DNA of 64,000 nt, from NCBI RefSeq assembly GCF_020911925.1, contig NZ_CP087134.1, positions 62,001 to 126,000 on the forward strand, in the 5' to 3' direction. Every line of letters begins with the position of its first letter. Position 1 is the stretch's first letter. Shown here piece after piece: positions 23,944 to 33,501 of the stretch. The notes beneath the pieces are model-generated. The model saw only the letters and a program-made list of their open reading frames with translations, had not been told where the DNA came from and did not search any database. The position numbers were made by a program, and so were the translations under genes. Source of the stretch: Flavobacterium cupriresistens (GTDB lineage: Bacteria; Bacteroidota; Bacteroidia; Flavobacteriales; Flavobacteriaceae).

Positions 23944-25685
23944 AGAAGCAGAAAATAGAGACTATTTTTTCATCAATGGAAAACTTCACAAGTGTTCCGC
24001 CACCCGAATTATGGGGTCAGATTGAGGAAAAATTAAACAAACCTAAAAAGAAAAAGAGAGTTATTCTTTGGTGGTCGGCTGCTGCATGCTTATTATTAGG
24101 CCTTGCAATTCCTTCTGTTCTTCATCTTAATTCAGATGCCGGAATCAAAAATACCGGAACGACTACTATAGAAAATAACAGTGTTGTTGTAAATAAAAAC
24201 AACGCGACATCTACTCAGGACAAAACAGTCTCTGATAAACCAACCATCATCAATCAAAAAACGATCAACAGTAAAAATCCGGTTTCAGGAGCTACCGACA
24301 ATCAATTAGCTACCTCACAACAAAAAGAAGAAACAGACAAAACAGCTTTGGCTCGCACTGCTTCTAAAAACAACCCAAATCTACCTTCTGAGGAATTAAA
24401 CGCAGAAAAGAAAAACAGCAATCAGGCTGTAGCTCAAAAATCTTTTGTTTCGGAAAAACAAAATGCATTCAATTCTGCTTCGACAAATCAATTGTTTAAC
24501 ACTGAAAAAAGAGCGCAGAATCAAACTATAGCGCAGAAAAACTATAGTCCGGAGAGAGAAAATGCGTTTGCTTCAGTTTCAAAAAATCAAACGGCAGATC
24601 CTGAAACAAGAAAAGCGAATCAAATTTTAGCCGAAAAGACCTTTAGTGCTGGTAAACAGAACCCGTTTAATGCTACTTCAAAAAATCAGATTTCGAATTC
24701 ACTTTTTAAAGAGAAATTGCAGTCAAAAAACACGAACAGTTTTGCTTACAATTCCTCCAATTCAATTTTAAGCCAGCAACAGAATAAAGAGAGCAAAAAC
24801 GAAAAAGAGCTTAGAAACGGAACGATTTATACTGAAAAAGCAGTTGTTGAACATCAAAAAAACAACTCCAAATTCAATAATGTATTGAGTAAAGAGGATT
24901 CTGTACAATTGGCCGTACTTCAGAATTTAGAGAAAGGAATAATCACTCCTGAATCTAAAATTGAAAAGGAAACAAAACCTCTTTCTGCCGCAGAAAAATG
25001 GGCTGTTGAAGTTTTTGCCGGTATTGCTAATTCTGAAAACTATAAAAATGACAAGACTTTAGGATATAACAATGATTCTAAACAAAGTAATAGTTACGGA
25101 GTAAAAACAAAATACAAAATCAATAATAAATGGGCAGTTGGTTCAGGTTTCAAGATCAACGAATTAGGTCAAAGTATTGCCAATATTTCGTATATGGATG
25201 TGAGAGGACAAAAAAATATGGCTTTAGGCATTGCTGATTTTTATGTTCAGGAGTCGCCTACTCCTCAGATTGCAGCAACTAACGATTATGTATTTGTTTC
25301 AAACAGTACTAAAGAGGTAGTAAGCAGTGAGAGCATTCAAAGCGGTACTTTAAATCAGACTCTTAAATATATCGAAATGCCATTGGAAGTTTCCTACGCC
25401 GTTTTTAGTAAAAACAGAACTACTGTCAATTTAAATACGGGGGGTTTTGTTGGTAAGCTAATTTCAAACAATGTGGCTTTGGATGGTACTACTATTGGAA
25501 AAAATCTTGATGCCAATGACTTTGTTTATGGCTCTGTATTAAGTAGTACTTTACAATACCGTATCTACAAAAAAACAAATGTTTTTGTTGAACCGGCAAT
25601 GAATTACTACATAAACCCCTTAAACAACCAGTCTTTTAATCAGTTCCAATGGGGGCTAAACTTTGGATTGAATGTTTCGTTTTAA
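23940..25685 (+). CDS. Membrane-anchored putative anti-sigma protein with C-terminal beta-barrel-like domain
   Basis: The 581-residue protein has five parts. Residues 1-40 are cytoplasmic, helical and basic at the end (KKKKR). A single membrane helix covers about 41-61. A low-complexity Asn/Gln/Ser/Lys region (62-350) follows. Within it are three 33-residue repeats starting NQAVAQK (161), NQTIAQK (194) and NQILAEK (227). The C-terminal domain (about 353-581) has alternating strands like flavobacterial outer-membrane barrels. The sigma coupling suggests the N-terminus restrains the sigma factor. An inner-membrane anchor joined to a barrel-like domain by a flexible linker would span the periplasm. 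The role is inferred. Confidence 0.7.
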   Translation: MKKQKIETIFSSMENFTSVPPPELWGQIEEKLNKPKKKKRVILWWSAAACLLLGLAIPSVLHLNSDAGIKNTGTTTIENNSVVVNKNNATSTQDKTVSDKPTIINQKTINSKNPVSGATDNQLATSQQKEETDKTALARTASKNNPNLPSEELNAEKKNSNQAVAQKSFVSEKQNAFNSASTNQLFNTEKRAQNQTIAQKNYSPERENAFASVSKNQTADPETRKANQILAEKTFSAGKQNPFNATSKNQISNSLFKEKLQSKNTNSFAYNSSNSILSQQQNKESKNEKELRNGTIYTEKAVVEHQKNNSKFNNVLSKEDSVQLAVLQNLEKGIITPESKIEKETKPLSAAEKWAVEVFAGIANSENYKNDKTLGYNNDSKQSNSYGVKTKYKINNKWAVGSGFKINELGQSIANISYMDVRGQKNMALGIADFYVQESPTPQIAATNDYVFVSNSTKEVVSSESIQSGTLNQTLKYIEMPLEVSYAVFSKNRTTVNLNTGGFVGKLISNNVALDGTTIGKNLDANDFVYGSVLSSTLQYRIYKKTNVFVEPAMNYYINPLNNQSFNQFQWGLNFGLNVSF

Positions 25686-25739
25686 AGCCGTTTTTGTTGT
25701 AATTTTCAAAAAAAAGACAACAAAAGCAACTCCTTCATA

Positions 25740-26276
25740 ATGAACATTAAAAACAATTGGAATACTTCGAACTCCATTCCGAACGACCTACTGATCGCCA
25801 AAAAACGGGTTTATGATCTCCTTAATTTTGAAGGTACTCAACCGGAGCCTGAATCTGAAAGCATGGAATATAGTGCGTATCGATTGCAATTAAACACCAA
25901 ACTCATTTGTTATCGGGAAGCCAAAATAACGCCAACAAAAACGGGTCAGTTTGTAACTTTATGGAAACGCAATCCGTCGAAAATCATTGCTCCTTTTGAT
26001 GCTACAGATGCGATTGATTATGTGATTATCAGTGTCCGAAAAGAGGATTTATTAGGGCAATTTATATTTCCTAAATCTGTCTTATTAGAACGCGGAATCT
26101 TTTCGACTGATACCAAAGAAGGAAAAAGAGCCACAAGAGTTTATCCGCCTTGGGATGAAACCACCAACAAACAAGCCCAAAAAACGCAACAGTGGCAATT
26201 GAATTACTTTATCGAAATACCTCTTCATGAAGCTGTCGATTTAGATCGGTTTAAACGTTTATTCAACGAAAACTAG
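25740..26276 (+). CDS. MepB family protein
   Basis: The 178-residue product matches the MepB family by PESESMEYSAYRLQLNTKLICYREAKITPTKTGQFVTLW, the PFDATDAIDYVIISV core and WQLNYFIEI near the end. MepB is a cytosolic protein of unknown reaction, first named from the Staphylococcus mepRAB multidrug locus; no efflux gene is next to it here. It stands 54 bases after the sigma-factor partner and may be read from the same transcript or its own promoter. Confidence 0.85.
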   Translation: MNIKNNWNTSNSIPNDLLIAKKRVYDLLNFEGTQPEPESESMEYSAYRLQLNTKLICYREAKITPTKTGQFVTLWKRNPSKIIAPFDATDAIDYVIISVRKEDLLGQFIFPKSVLLERGIFSTDTKEGKRATRVYPPWDETTNKQAQKTQQWQLNYFIEIPLHEAVDLDRFKRLFNEN

Positions 26277-26289
26277 AAAGATTTATCCT

Positions 26290-26420
26290 TAGAGGAGCGC
26301 GTAATTTTGACACGAATTTCACTAATTGACACGAATTAATTTGTGTAATTTGTGCAATTCGTGTCTGTTTTTTTGTGCGTCACAAATTATTAATCCTTTT
26401 AATCCTTTAATCTGTGGCAA
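26290..26420. repeat. GACACGAATTTCACTAATTG intergenic repeat
   Basis: GACACGAATTTCACTAATT at about 26309-26327 is followed by GACACGAATTAATTTGTGTAA and GCAATTCGTGTC, giving a loose inverted repeat. The same word forms the core of the 133-base tandem repeat at 32.2-32.5 kb. Confidence 0.6.
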
Positions 26421-26455
26421 AAAAAAACAGGCAGCTGAATAAGCTGCCTGTTTCA
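26420..26455 (-). terminator. Terminator of the large exported nuclease gene
   Basis: AAACAGGCAGCT and AGCTGCCTGTTT form a 12-bp stem with a 5-base loop. On the minus strand it is followed by a long T-run. Confidence 0.88.
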
Positions 26456-26474
26456 TTTACCGTTGTATCTCTAC

Positions 26475-29400
26475 TTACTTTTTAATAATCTTGCTACTAT
26501 ATATAACCTTATTGTTTTCTGTTAAAGTATACATATAGATTCCTGTTTTAAGATTGCTAATCTGAATTACGGAATCACTTTTTTCAGAAGTCCCTTTTAT
26601 TTCAACCGGGCTTGCAACCAAACGCCCAGACATATCATAAAGTCTTAACTTCAGATTTTTATCATCATTTGTTTTCACGGCAATATTTACAACATCTGAT
26701 GCAGGATTAGGGTAAGCTTGCACAAAATATCCGTTTTTAGTTTGGAAATCAACCGTCGATAAATTATCCTTTTTCAATTCAAAACGGGCAATTACCGGTC
26801 CATGGTCTGAAGTTGTATTTACGTAATTTGTAATGTCTGTACGCGGATCGTACACGGCAATAGAATTTGGAATATACTGATCTGTCAGTTCATTAGAAAT
26901 AATAATATGATCTAAGAATCCACCTGAACTTAAAAAGCTATAGGCTCCAGCCTGGCTAATCCCTAAAGTTAAAGCATTGTAACGATCCGTATCTTCCACC
27001 ATTTTCTGGTAAGAAGAAGGAGTATTTGTACCCACAACCGATATTTTTACATCATCATTAAAATCGCCCAATATCATAAAGTTTGAATTTGGGTAGTGCA
27101 CATCTAAACTGTCTTTTAGTAATTCAACATCATATTTACGCATATTGTATCTTGAGATGTCAGTTCCACTATTGGCACGAGCATGAAGATCGATCAGGTT
27201 AATTTCTTTTTGGATTCCACCAATATTAGTTTCAATTTTAACCATATAAGGCAAACGACCTGAAGAGAAAAAACTAGCTCCGTTACCACCTGGGTAATTT
27301 GGCAAGGTCACGGCTCCCGAACGTACATTATCATACAAATCCTTAAACATTACACGCGTACTTTTTACAGTAGTTGTTTGGGTATTATAAAGTACCACTA
27401 ATTTTTGAGGAGGAAAATTTGGATCCGGTACATTAAACGAATACGACCATGATGTCGAAATTGTTTTATCGAATGTCTTTCCGTTAATACTTATTTTTTG
27501 AATCAAAGCATCTATAGAAGGATCATCTGAAACTTCTTGCACTACGTAAACATCAGCATTTAACTTATTCATTACTTTGGCTACATTATCGATTTGTAAT
27601 GCATCGTCAATTGGGCCAAACTCCGCTCCGTCAGTCCCTTTTACATCACTTCCAAAAAACTCTAAATTGTAAGTCACGATATCAAAAGTTTCTGCTTTAG
27701 GCAAAGAAGAACCTGTCAGTGCTCCGATTTGTTTGTTTAATCCTGCTCCAGTCACCGTTAAAGGTCCGGAAATAGCTAACGCTTTTACAGAAGGTACAAA
27801 TCTTGCATAAAGTGTTTTACCAGCCGCTGCATCAGCATTAGTAACCACAATACTGGATTGAAATAAAACATTATCTAAAGACAATTGATAATCTGTAGGC
27901 GCTGTAAGGGTGATATCGCCATATCCATCAGCTTTGAAGTCAAAAGACTGACTTGCCGATATAGTGTTGGGACTAACATCTCCAAAATTTAAAATAGGAT
28001 TTGAAGCCACATATCCCACCTCGTTTGTAACTGCAAAATCATCAAATGACCATTCTGCCGCATTATTAGTTCCTCCGGCTGTGGTTTCATAAACCCATGC
28101 CAAATAGGTATGACTGGTTTTATACGCTCCTAAATTAATGTATAAGGATTGCGCGTAAGTTCCCGTTGCTGTTGGAAAATTACCATTTAACTCTGTCCAA
28201 GTAGCCGTTTCAGGACTGCTTTTACCGTCATAATTTACTGAAACCATCAATTTTAAACCTGTTCCGGCATAAAATTTACGAGAGTAGAAAGACAATAAAG
28301 GAAATTGATTGAAATTATCTAAGTGTAATTTTGGTGAAATCAACCAATCTTCGCTTGGACCATTATCAGAATACCCATTCATAAGAACAGCACCGGTTCC
28401 GGAATTTACATTTCGAGCGACGGTCGTTGATCCCCACTTATTTTTAGTTCCGGCGACATTGTATTGTGTCCAGCCACTATTTGTTAAAACATTTACATCA
28501 TTAAAACCTTGTACATACGGATTGATTCCTGTTCCTGCAAGAGCGACTGTTTTGGTCGTTGCTCCAGTTGACTCATGCTTTATTTCTCCCGAAAAAGTAC
28601 CGGTAGCACTTGGAGTAAACTTAACATAAACGGTTGGCGTTGCGTTTGAATCAAAGTCAGACACATTGTAGGTTACTGCTGATTGAAAAACAGTATTGTC
28701 CTTAGAGATCGTAAAATTACCTGAAGCGGTCACTATAACATTATGAGTAAGACTACTACCTTGAATCTGATAACTTGCTATTTCTGAATCATAACCCGCT
28801 TCAGAGAATCCTAAATCAAGCGAAGTACTTGTCGTTACTAAAGAAGGAATCGCAACACTTGAAGTTGTAACTTCTAATTTATGAACTGAAGCCTGAATAT
28901 TATGGTATGGATCTTCAGAAATCGAGTAAACAGTATAGGCTGTGTTAAGAGCTAAACCATCAAAATTTTTCACATATGCCTGTGAGGCATCAACAATATC
29001 CAAAAAACCGGATTGTAAAGCTGCCGTTCCATTTGCATCAAGACCGGACTTAAGTTGCGCTACGGTAGGTTCTGCACTTCCGCCGTTTAGTAAAACATAA
29101 TAGGTTTTTCCTTTTTCATCTAATTTATTAGAAAAATCAAAGCTTTGTGATAAAACATTATCCGCTTTTGGATAACCTGCAGCATTTACCGGAGCTGCAA
29201 TATCACTTCTCACGTCGATATTATCAATTGCAAAAGAAGGACGAGAACCGCCTCCTGAATTTTGCTTAGAAATCCATCTGATCTGAACAATACTTTGATT
29301 ATCGCATTCCGCAGGCAATGTTATTTTTATCGTTCTTGTATTTTGAGGATCGGTAACTGCTCCTGTCTGTTGCGTTGTGTTATTTGTATAAGCGGTTTCC

Positions 29401-29918
29401 AATAAAGTTGTAAAAGCAGTGGTTGTACCCACACGGTACTGCAAAACCATCTCATTTATTCGCTCCGATGTTGTTGTACCCGACACTAGCCCATACGGAT
29501 TACGAATGGTCATCGCGTCATACTGCACCTGAATACCTGTTTGTCCGGTGCTGGAGAAAGCCAAGGCAATTGTAAGATCAACTGATCCGGTATTAAGAAA
29601 ACCTATTTTACCATTATAATTATGAATGTTACCGCTTGTAGTCGCTGCTGTGCTGCTATTTGTGCTTCCGGCCGTCAACGCCTTATCTGCAACCAAAGTA
29701 GCTGCTGTAACATAAGCACTTCCGGGTGCCGTGGCCGCACTCCAACCCTGCAATCCTGCTGGATATGTAGTACCATTAGCTGCTAAACCGTCAAAATTCT
29801 GTGTATACGGCAAGGGTTGTGCGCCCGGCATCGTAACCTGTGCAACGAGACTTCCCGAACAGCAACAAAAAAAACTTAAAAAAGCCACCAAGTGGCGCAT
29901 CGTGTAAATGTTTTTCAT
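26475..29918 (-). CDS. T9SS-secreted endonuclease/exonuclease/phosphatase-family protein
   Basis: The 1147-residue exported protein begins with a signal peptide ending AQ near residue 27 (start 29918, or Met7). About 40-235 and 470-630 resemble choice-of-anchor-J/beta-sandwich modules (DWLISPKL, FDDFAV). About 740-1055 is an endonuclease/exonuclease/phosphatase fold with VTYNLEFFG, VVQEVSD, MILGDFNDD and TSDHGPV, the usual metal and catalytic residues. The last 85 residues (YPNPASDVVNIAVK ... KTGIYMYTLTENNKVIYSSKIIKK) are a type A sorting domain for the type IX system. It is likely a surface or secreted nuclease or phosphodiesterase used for nutrient acquisition. Confidence 0.9.
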   Translation of the reverse strand: MKNIYTMRHLVAFLSFFCCCSGSLVAQVTMPGAQPLPYTQNFDGLAANGTTYPAGLQGWSAATAPGSAYVTAATLVADKALTAGSTNSSTAATTSGNIHNYNGKIGFLNTGSVDLTIALAFSSTGQTGIQVQYDAMTIRNPYGLVSGTTTSERINEMVLQYRVGTTTAFTTLLETAYTNNTTQQTGAVTDPQNTRTIKITLPAECDNQSIVQIRWISKQNSGGGSRPSFAIDNIDVRSDIAAPVNAAGYPKADNVLSQSFDFSNKLDEKGKTYYVLLNGGSAEPTVAQLKSGLDANGTAALQSGFLDIVDASQAYVKNFDGLALNTAYTVYSISEDPYHNIQASVHKLEVTTSSVAIPSLVTTSTSLDLGFSEAGYDSEIASYQIQGSSLTHNVIVTASGNFTISKDNTVFQSAVTYNVSDFDSNATPTVYVKFTPSATGTFSGEIKHESTGATTKTVALAGTGINPYVQGFNDVNVLTNSGWTQYNVAGTKNKWGSTTVARNVNSGTGAVLMNGYSDNGPSEDWLISPKLHLDNFNQFPLLSFYSRKFYAGTGLKLMVSVNYDGKSSPETATWTELNGNFPTATGTYAQSLYINLGAYKTSHTYLAWVYETTAGGTNNAAEWSFDDFAVTNEVGYVASNPILNFGDVSPNTISASQSFDFKADGYGDITLTAPTDYQLSLDNVLFQSSIVVTNADAAAGKTLYARFVPSVKALAISGPLTVTGAGLNKQIGALTGSSLPKAETFDIVTYNLEFFGSDVKGTDGAEFGPIDDALQIDNVAKVMNKLNADVYVVQEVSDDPSIDALIQKISINGKTFDKTISTSWSYSFNVPDPNFPPQKLVVLYNTQTTTVKSTRVMFKDLYDNVRSGAVTLPNYPGGNGASFFSSGRLPYMVKIETNIGGIQKEINLIDLHARANSGTDISRYNMRKYDVELLKDSLDVHYPNSNFMILGDFNDDVKISVVGTNTPSSYQKMVEDTDRYNALTLGISQAGAYSFLSSGGFLDHIIISNELTDQYIPNSIAVYDPRTDITNYVNTTSDHGPVIARFELKKDNLSTVDFQTKNGYFVQAYPNPASDVVNIAVKTNDDKNLKLRLYDMSGRLVASPVEIKGTSEKSDSVIQISNLKTGIYMYTLTENNKVIYSSKIIKK

Positions 29919-30387
29919 ATGTTTAAATAATAGAGTTTTTAGAAACCAAATTTATAGTCTTTAAAGTTAAGAGAATATTGTAAAATCTTAAATTTAATGC
30001 TTCCTATTTTATAAATATTCACTACTATTAACTAATTTATTCAACAAAAAAGTTAATTATCATCAATAAAAACAAGCTTTAATAGCATTATATATTTTTA
30101 GAAAAATTTACTTACAACATTATTTTTAGTAAGCAATACCACACGAAAATAGTATTTTTTCTTTACAGATGAAGCAAAAAAAGAGTCCAAAAAAACAAAA
30201 AAACGCCAATTTAATGTACGAATACACCTCTAAATACTGTTTTTATTCTAATCGTAATCATACAGTATCTTTCGTACTAATTATCCGAATATGAAATAAA
30301 CATCTTCATAATCTCCTCTTTGGTTTATGGTATATTTTTTGTATATTAATTTCGTTTTTATTATCATCTTTAAAATCCCCTAACGCT
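29919..30387. other. AT-rich spacer without a gene
   Basis: This is the divergent spacer between the nuclease gene and the NlpE-like gene. It is very AT-rich with no repeat family I recognise. It should contain both promoters; a TATATTTTTTG stretch near 30340 may serve the right-hand gene. No open frame of substance. Confidence 0.5.
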
Positions 30388-30867
30388 ATGAAAAAATTAA
30401 TCTGTATTGCCACAGTTGCTTCTTTAGTACTTGCTTGTAATTCTAAAAAAGAAGAACAAACTACGGCACCTGAAAACGAAAAAACGGTAACCAAAACGAA
30501 TGAACGCTTCAACAAAACATCCGTGTTTGAAGGAGTATTGCCTTGTGCGGATTGCAGTGGAATTAAAACTACTTTAAAAATAGATGCCGATTATGGCGTA
30601 GCGCAAAACAATAGATTTGAATTGATTACAGTGTATCAGGGAAAAGAACCTGAAAAGGAATTTAGCGAAAAGGGAAATTTTAATATCGAAAGAGGATTGG
30701 ACAATGATCCTGACGGTACCATTTATGTTCTGAATTGGGATCAGCCCTTAGAGAAGCAAATTTACTACGGATATTATAGCGCAAATCCCGAAAAAATATA
30801 CTTATTGGATCGTGACAGAAAAATAATCAAATCTGAGTTGAACTACTTTTTAACGAAGAGAAAGTAA
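30388..30867 (+). CDS. NlpE-like copper-resistance lipoprotein
   Basis: The 159-residue lipoprotein (lipidated Cys at 17) is followed by a charged linker and the NlpE N-terminal domain. That domain is recognised from VFEGVLPCADCSGIKTTLKI (CxxC at about 54-57) and YVLNWDQPLEKQIYYGYY. In Enterobacteria NlpE signals surface adhesion and copper stress to the Cpx system. No Cpx is expected here, so an envelope-stress or metal role is only by analogy. Monocistronic. Confidence 0.85.
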   Translation: MKKLICIATVASLVLACNSKKEEQTTAPENEKTVTKTNERFNKTSVFEGVLPCADCSGIKTTLKIDADYGVAQNNRFELITVYQGKEPEKEFSEKGNFNIERGLDNDPDGTIYVLNWDQPLEKQIYYGYYSANPEKIYLLDRDRKIIKSELNYFLTKRK

Positions 30868-30874
30868 TTCTTCT

Positions 30875-30904
30875 TTTGGTACTCCTAAAACAAAGCTATC
30901 TTTG
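30875..30904 (+). promoter_or_regulatory. Promoter of the pseudouridine synthase gene
   Basis: TTTTG ending at 30878, then 18 bases, then TATCTTTG (30897-30904) match the Bacteroidota consensus. The gene starts 15 bases downstream, so the leader is very short. Confidence 0.7.
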
Positions 30905-30918
30905 CCACAAAAAACAAC

Positions 30919-31500
30919 ATGCATCGACACTTTATTCTTTTTAAACCTTATGGCTATCTGAGCCAGTTTATCTATGAGTTAAAAAGAAAGAAAAAACTTT
31001 TGGGAGAATTACACGATTTCCCTGCAGGTACAATGGCTATCGGCCGATTAGATGAAGATTCTGAAGGTTTACTTTTACTAACCACAGACGGAAAGGTAAG
31101 CGAACAAATAAGAAGCAAAAAAGTAGACAAAGAATACTATGTACAAGTTGATGGTGTTATTACTCCCGAAGCCATTGAGCAATTGCAAAAAGGCGTGGAA
31201 ATTGGTTTCGACGGTGGCAAATACATTACCAAACCCTGCAAAGCTTTTATCGTTACCGAAATTCCTGATTTTGGACTGAGAGCCAAAAAAATCAGAGATG
31301 AGCGCCACGGACCAACTACATGGGCCTCGATTACGGTAAATGAAGGTAAATTTCGTCAGGTCCGAAAAATGACGGCTGCGGTTGGTTTTCCAACTTTAAG
31401 ATTGGTTCGCGTTCGGGTAGGAAATGTATATTTGCAAAACCTAAAAGCCGGAGAGGTACTGGAGGTTTCTGATTTTAAATTAGATAATGTGGTAATTTGA
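30919..31500 (+). CDS. 23S rRNA pseudouridine synthase, RluE/RsuA type
   Basis: The 193-residue product starts FILFKPYGYLSQF and has the catalytic motif GRLDEDSEGLLLLTTDG with the nucleophilic Asp at about residue 45. KVDKEYYVQVDG and VRKMTAAVGFPTLRLVRVRVG follow near the C-terminus. There is no S4 domain, as in RluE (E. coli U2457). It modifies large-subunit rRNA. A perfect promoter lies immediately upstream, and the tRNA methyltransferase gene follows after 76 bases. Confidence 0.92.
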   Translation: MHRHFILFKPYGYLSQFIYELKRKKKLLGELHDFPAGTMAIGRLDEDSEGLLLLTTDGKVSEQIRSKKVDKEYYVQVDGVITPEAIEQLQKGVEIGFDGGKYITKPCKAFIVTEIPDFGLRAKKIRDERHGPTTWASITVNEGKFRQVRKMTAAVGFPTLRLVRVRVGNVYLQNLKAGEVLEVSDFKLDNVVI

Positions 31501-31576
31501 TAATGTGTCAATTAGATAATTACTAGAAACCTTTAAACTTTTACTTTTTTACATTTAACTTTTAACAAAAAAATCA

Positions 31577-32032
31577 ATGCTGAATATTGTTCTTGTAGAA
31601 CCTGAAATACCAAATAATACCGGAAATATAGGACGATTGTGTGTGGGTACCGAAAGTCGCTTGCATTTGGTGCATCCGTTTGGGTTTGTAATTAATGACA
31701 AAAACCTGAAGCGTTCGGGTTTGGATTACTGGGTACATCTTGATGTTACCGAATATGCGGATGTAGAAGAATGGATCCAACAAATTCCGGATCAATCTCG
31801 TGTTTTTTTGATGAGTTCTCATGCTGAGAAATCGTATCTGGAAACCGATTTTCAAGACGGAGACTGGTTGGTTTTTGGCAAAGAAAGCGTTGGTTTAAGC
31901 AAAGAAGTCCTGGCTCGTTTTGAAAATCATTTGACAATTCCGATGTCCAAATTGATTCGAAGTTTTAATATTGCTAATTCTGTTGCCTTTGTCGTTGGCG
32001 AGGCAAAAAGACAGATTGGTTTAAAAATTTAA
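31577..32032 (+). CDS. trmL: tRNA (cytidine(34)-2'-O)-methyltransferase
   Basis: The 151-residue SPOUT methyltransferase runs from MLNIVLVEPEIPNNTGNIGRLC (N-terminal strand and Asn/Arg motif) to the trefoil-knot SAM site: LVFGKESVGL at about 96-105 and IPMSKLIRSFNIANSVAFVVGEA at about 121-143. TrmL methylates the wobble nucleotide of tRNA-Leu isoacceptors using SAM. Length is typical. Transcribed with or just after the pseudouridine synthase. Confidence 0.93.
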   Translation: MLNIVLVEPEIPNNTGNIGRLCVGTESRLHLVHPFGFVINDKNLKRSGLDYWVHLDVTEYADVEEWIQQIPDQSRVFLMSSHAEKSYLETDFQDGDWLVFGKESVGLSKEVLARFENHLTIPMSKLIRSFNIANSVAFVVGEAKRQIGLKI

Positions 32033-32164
32033 TCTTCCCGCGCTTTCTTCCTGCAAGATTTCCAAAACCTTGTAGGTATCTCCTTTGAAACGTAAATGCA
32101 CTCCATATATCATGATCTCACAGGAACACAAATAGCGACCTGACACTTTTTTCATCATTTGACA

Positions 32165-32545
32165 TGAAGAAGAAATACTGATTTATCAAGGAAAATATTG
32201 AACACGAATTTCACTAATTGACACGAATTATTTTGGTTGTTGTGTTTTTTTCTGCGTAAAGCTTGTTCTTTCGGCGAAGGAGAAATCACATCCAATATTC
32301 TATAGAAGTATTGATTCTTAAAGGAAAACATTCGACACGAATTTCACTAATTGGCACGAATTATTTTGGTTGTTGTGTTTTTTTCTGCGTAAAGCTTGTC
32401 CTTTCGACGAAGGAGAAATCACATCCAATATTCTACAGAAGTATTGATTTATCAAGGAAAATATTTGACACGAATTTCACTAATTGGCATGAATTATTTT
32501 GGTTGTTTTGTTTTTTTTCTGAGTAAAGCACAAGGTTTTGAAAAC
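32165..32545. repeat. Tandem repeat, about 133 bases, nearly three copies
   Basis: Copies align at 32201, 32334 and 32467 (same words GACACGAATTTCACTAATTG, TTATTTTGGTTGTT, AAGCTTGT, GAAGGAGAAATCACATCC, GAAGTATTGATT), an exact 133-base period with scattered differences. The last copy breaks off after a CAAGGTTTTGAAAACCTTGC palindrome (32530-32549). Apparent open frames here only reflect the repetition. Confidence 0.8.
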
Positions 32546-32680
32546 CTTGCAGGACTGGTGAAATTCTTTTGGATACAAGTGCCCTAGCCCTTATGGGAGG
32601 GAAAATCCTTTTGCTTTTTTCTTTAAAAAGCAAAAGATTGGAAGGAACAGAAGGATTAGCTCCTGAGAATAATTATACTT

Positions 32681-33457
32681 TTAAGTAATTACAAACTTCC
32701 CTTTTTCAGCATCAAAAACAATATGTTCGTCTTTGAATAAGGTCGCAAAACTTCCTTTTGAAATCAAATTACAAGGTTCGTCCTGCACAAATAAATCAGG
32801 TGTCATGATGATCATTTCATCGCTTAATTGTATCGCCAAATCGATATCGTGTGTTGAAAATAAAATACACTTTTGCGTTTCCTGAGTTAGCTTTTTTAGC
32901 AATTTAAAGAGGGAAACTTTGTGTAGTAAATCAAGATGTGTTGTGGGTTCATCTAAAATAATTAGCGGCGTATCTTGCGCTAGTGCTCTTGCAATTAATA
33001 CTTTTTGCAATTGTCCGTCACTTATTTCGAAATGTTTTTTTCGGGACAAATGTGTGATTTGAGTAAGCTCTAAAGCCTCGTTTACTTTTGTTACATCTTC
33101 GGGCGTCAGGGTTCCTATCCAATTGGTATAGGGTTGGCGTCCCAAGGCTACTAGTTCAAAAACCGACAAATTGCTTGGCGGTAGCTTTTCTGTTAAAACA
33201 ACGCTTAGGTTTTGTGCTAATTCTAAAGGTTTAAATGTGGTGATGTCTTTTTCACTAAGTAAAACTTTTCCGGATAATGGCTTTTGAATTCCTGTAATAG
33301 TGCGCAGCAAAGTCGATTTCCCAATTCCGTTTGCCCCTATTAGCGAAATGAGTTTTCCTGAAACCAAATTTAAATTCAGGTTTTCAGCGATTGTGACCTT
33401 CGCGTTTTTATTTCGATAACCTATACTTAGATTTATAGTTGATAAGATGTTTTTCAT
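32681..33457 (-). CDS. btuD: ABC transporter ATP-binding protein, B12/siderophore type
   Basis: The 258-residue ATPase has Walker A GANGIGKST (about 39-47), a signature ISDGQLQKVLIARAL (about 143-157) in which LSGGQ reads SDGQ, and Walker B LIILDEPTTHLD (about 163-174) with the H-loop FSTHDIDLA. It energises the FecCD-type permease encoded upstream. Location beside cob genes supports cobalamin as substrate, but siderophore or haem cannot be excluded by sequence alone. Last gene of a btuF-btuC-btuD operon; a short spacer of 44 bases precedes it. Confidence 0.88.
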   Translation of the reverse strand: MKNILSTINLSIGYRNKNAKVTIAENLNLNLVSGKLISLIGANGIGKSTLLRTITGIQKPLSGKVLLSEKDITTFKPLELAQNLSVVLTEKLPPSNLSVFELVALGRQPYTNWIGTLTPEDVTKVNEALELTQITHLSRKKHFEISDGQLQKVLIARALAQDTPLIILDEPTTHLDLLHKVSLFKLLKKLTQETQKCILFSTHDIDLAIQLSDEMIIMTPDLFVQDEPCNLISKGSFATLFKDEHIVFDAEKGKFVIT

Positions 33458-33501
33458 TTTTTAAAGTTGCTAAGGTTCTGAGTGACTAAGGATCTAAGTT
33501 T

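Noticed and set aside
32165..32545. Possible CRISPR array
   Set aside because: The unit is 133 bases, all of it repeated, with no short repeat/variable spacer pattern and no cas gene nearby.
32263..32633. Several open frames of 60-90 codons
   Set aside because: They run through the 133-base tandem repeat and repeat the same peptide; no start signals or domains.
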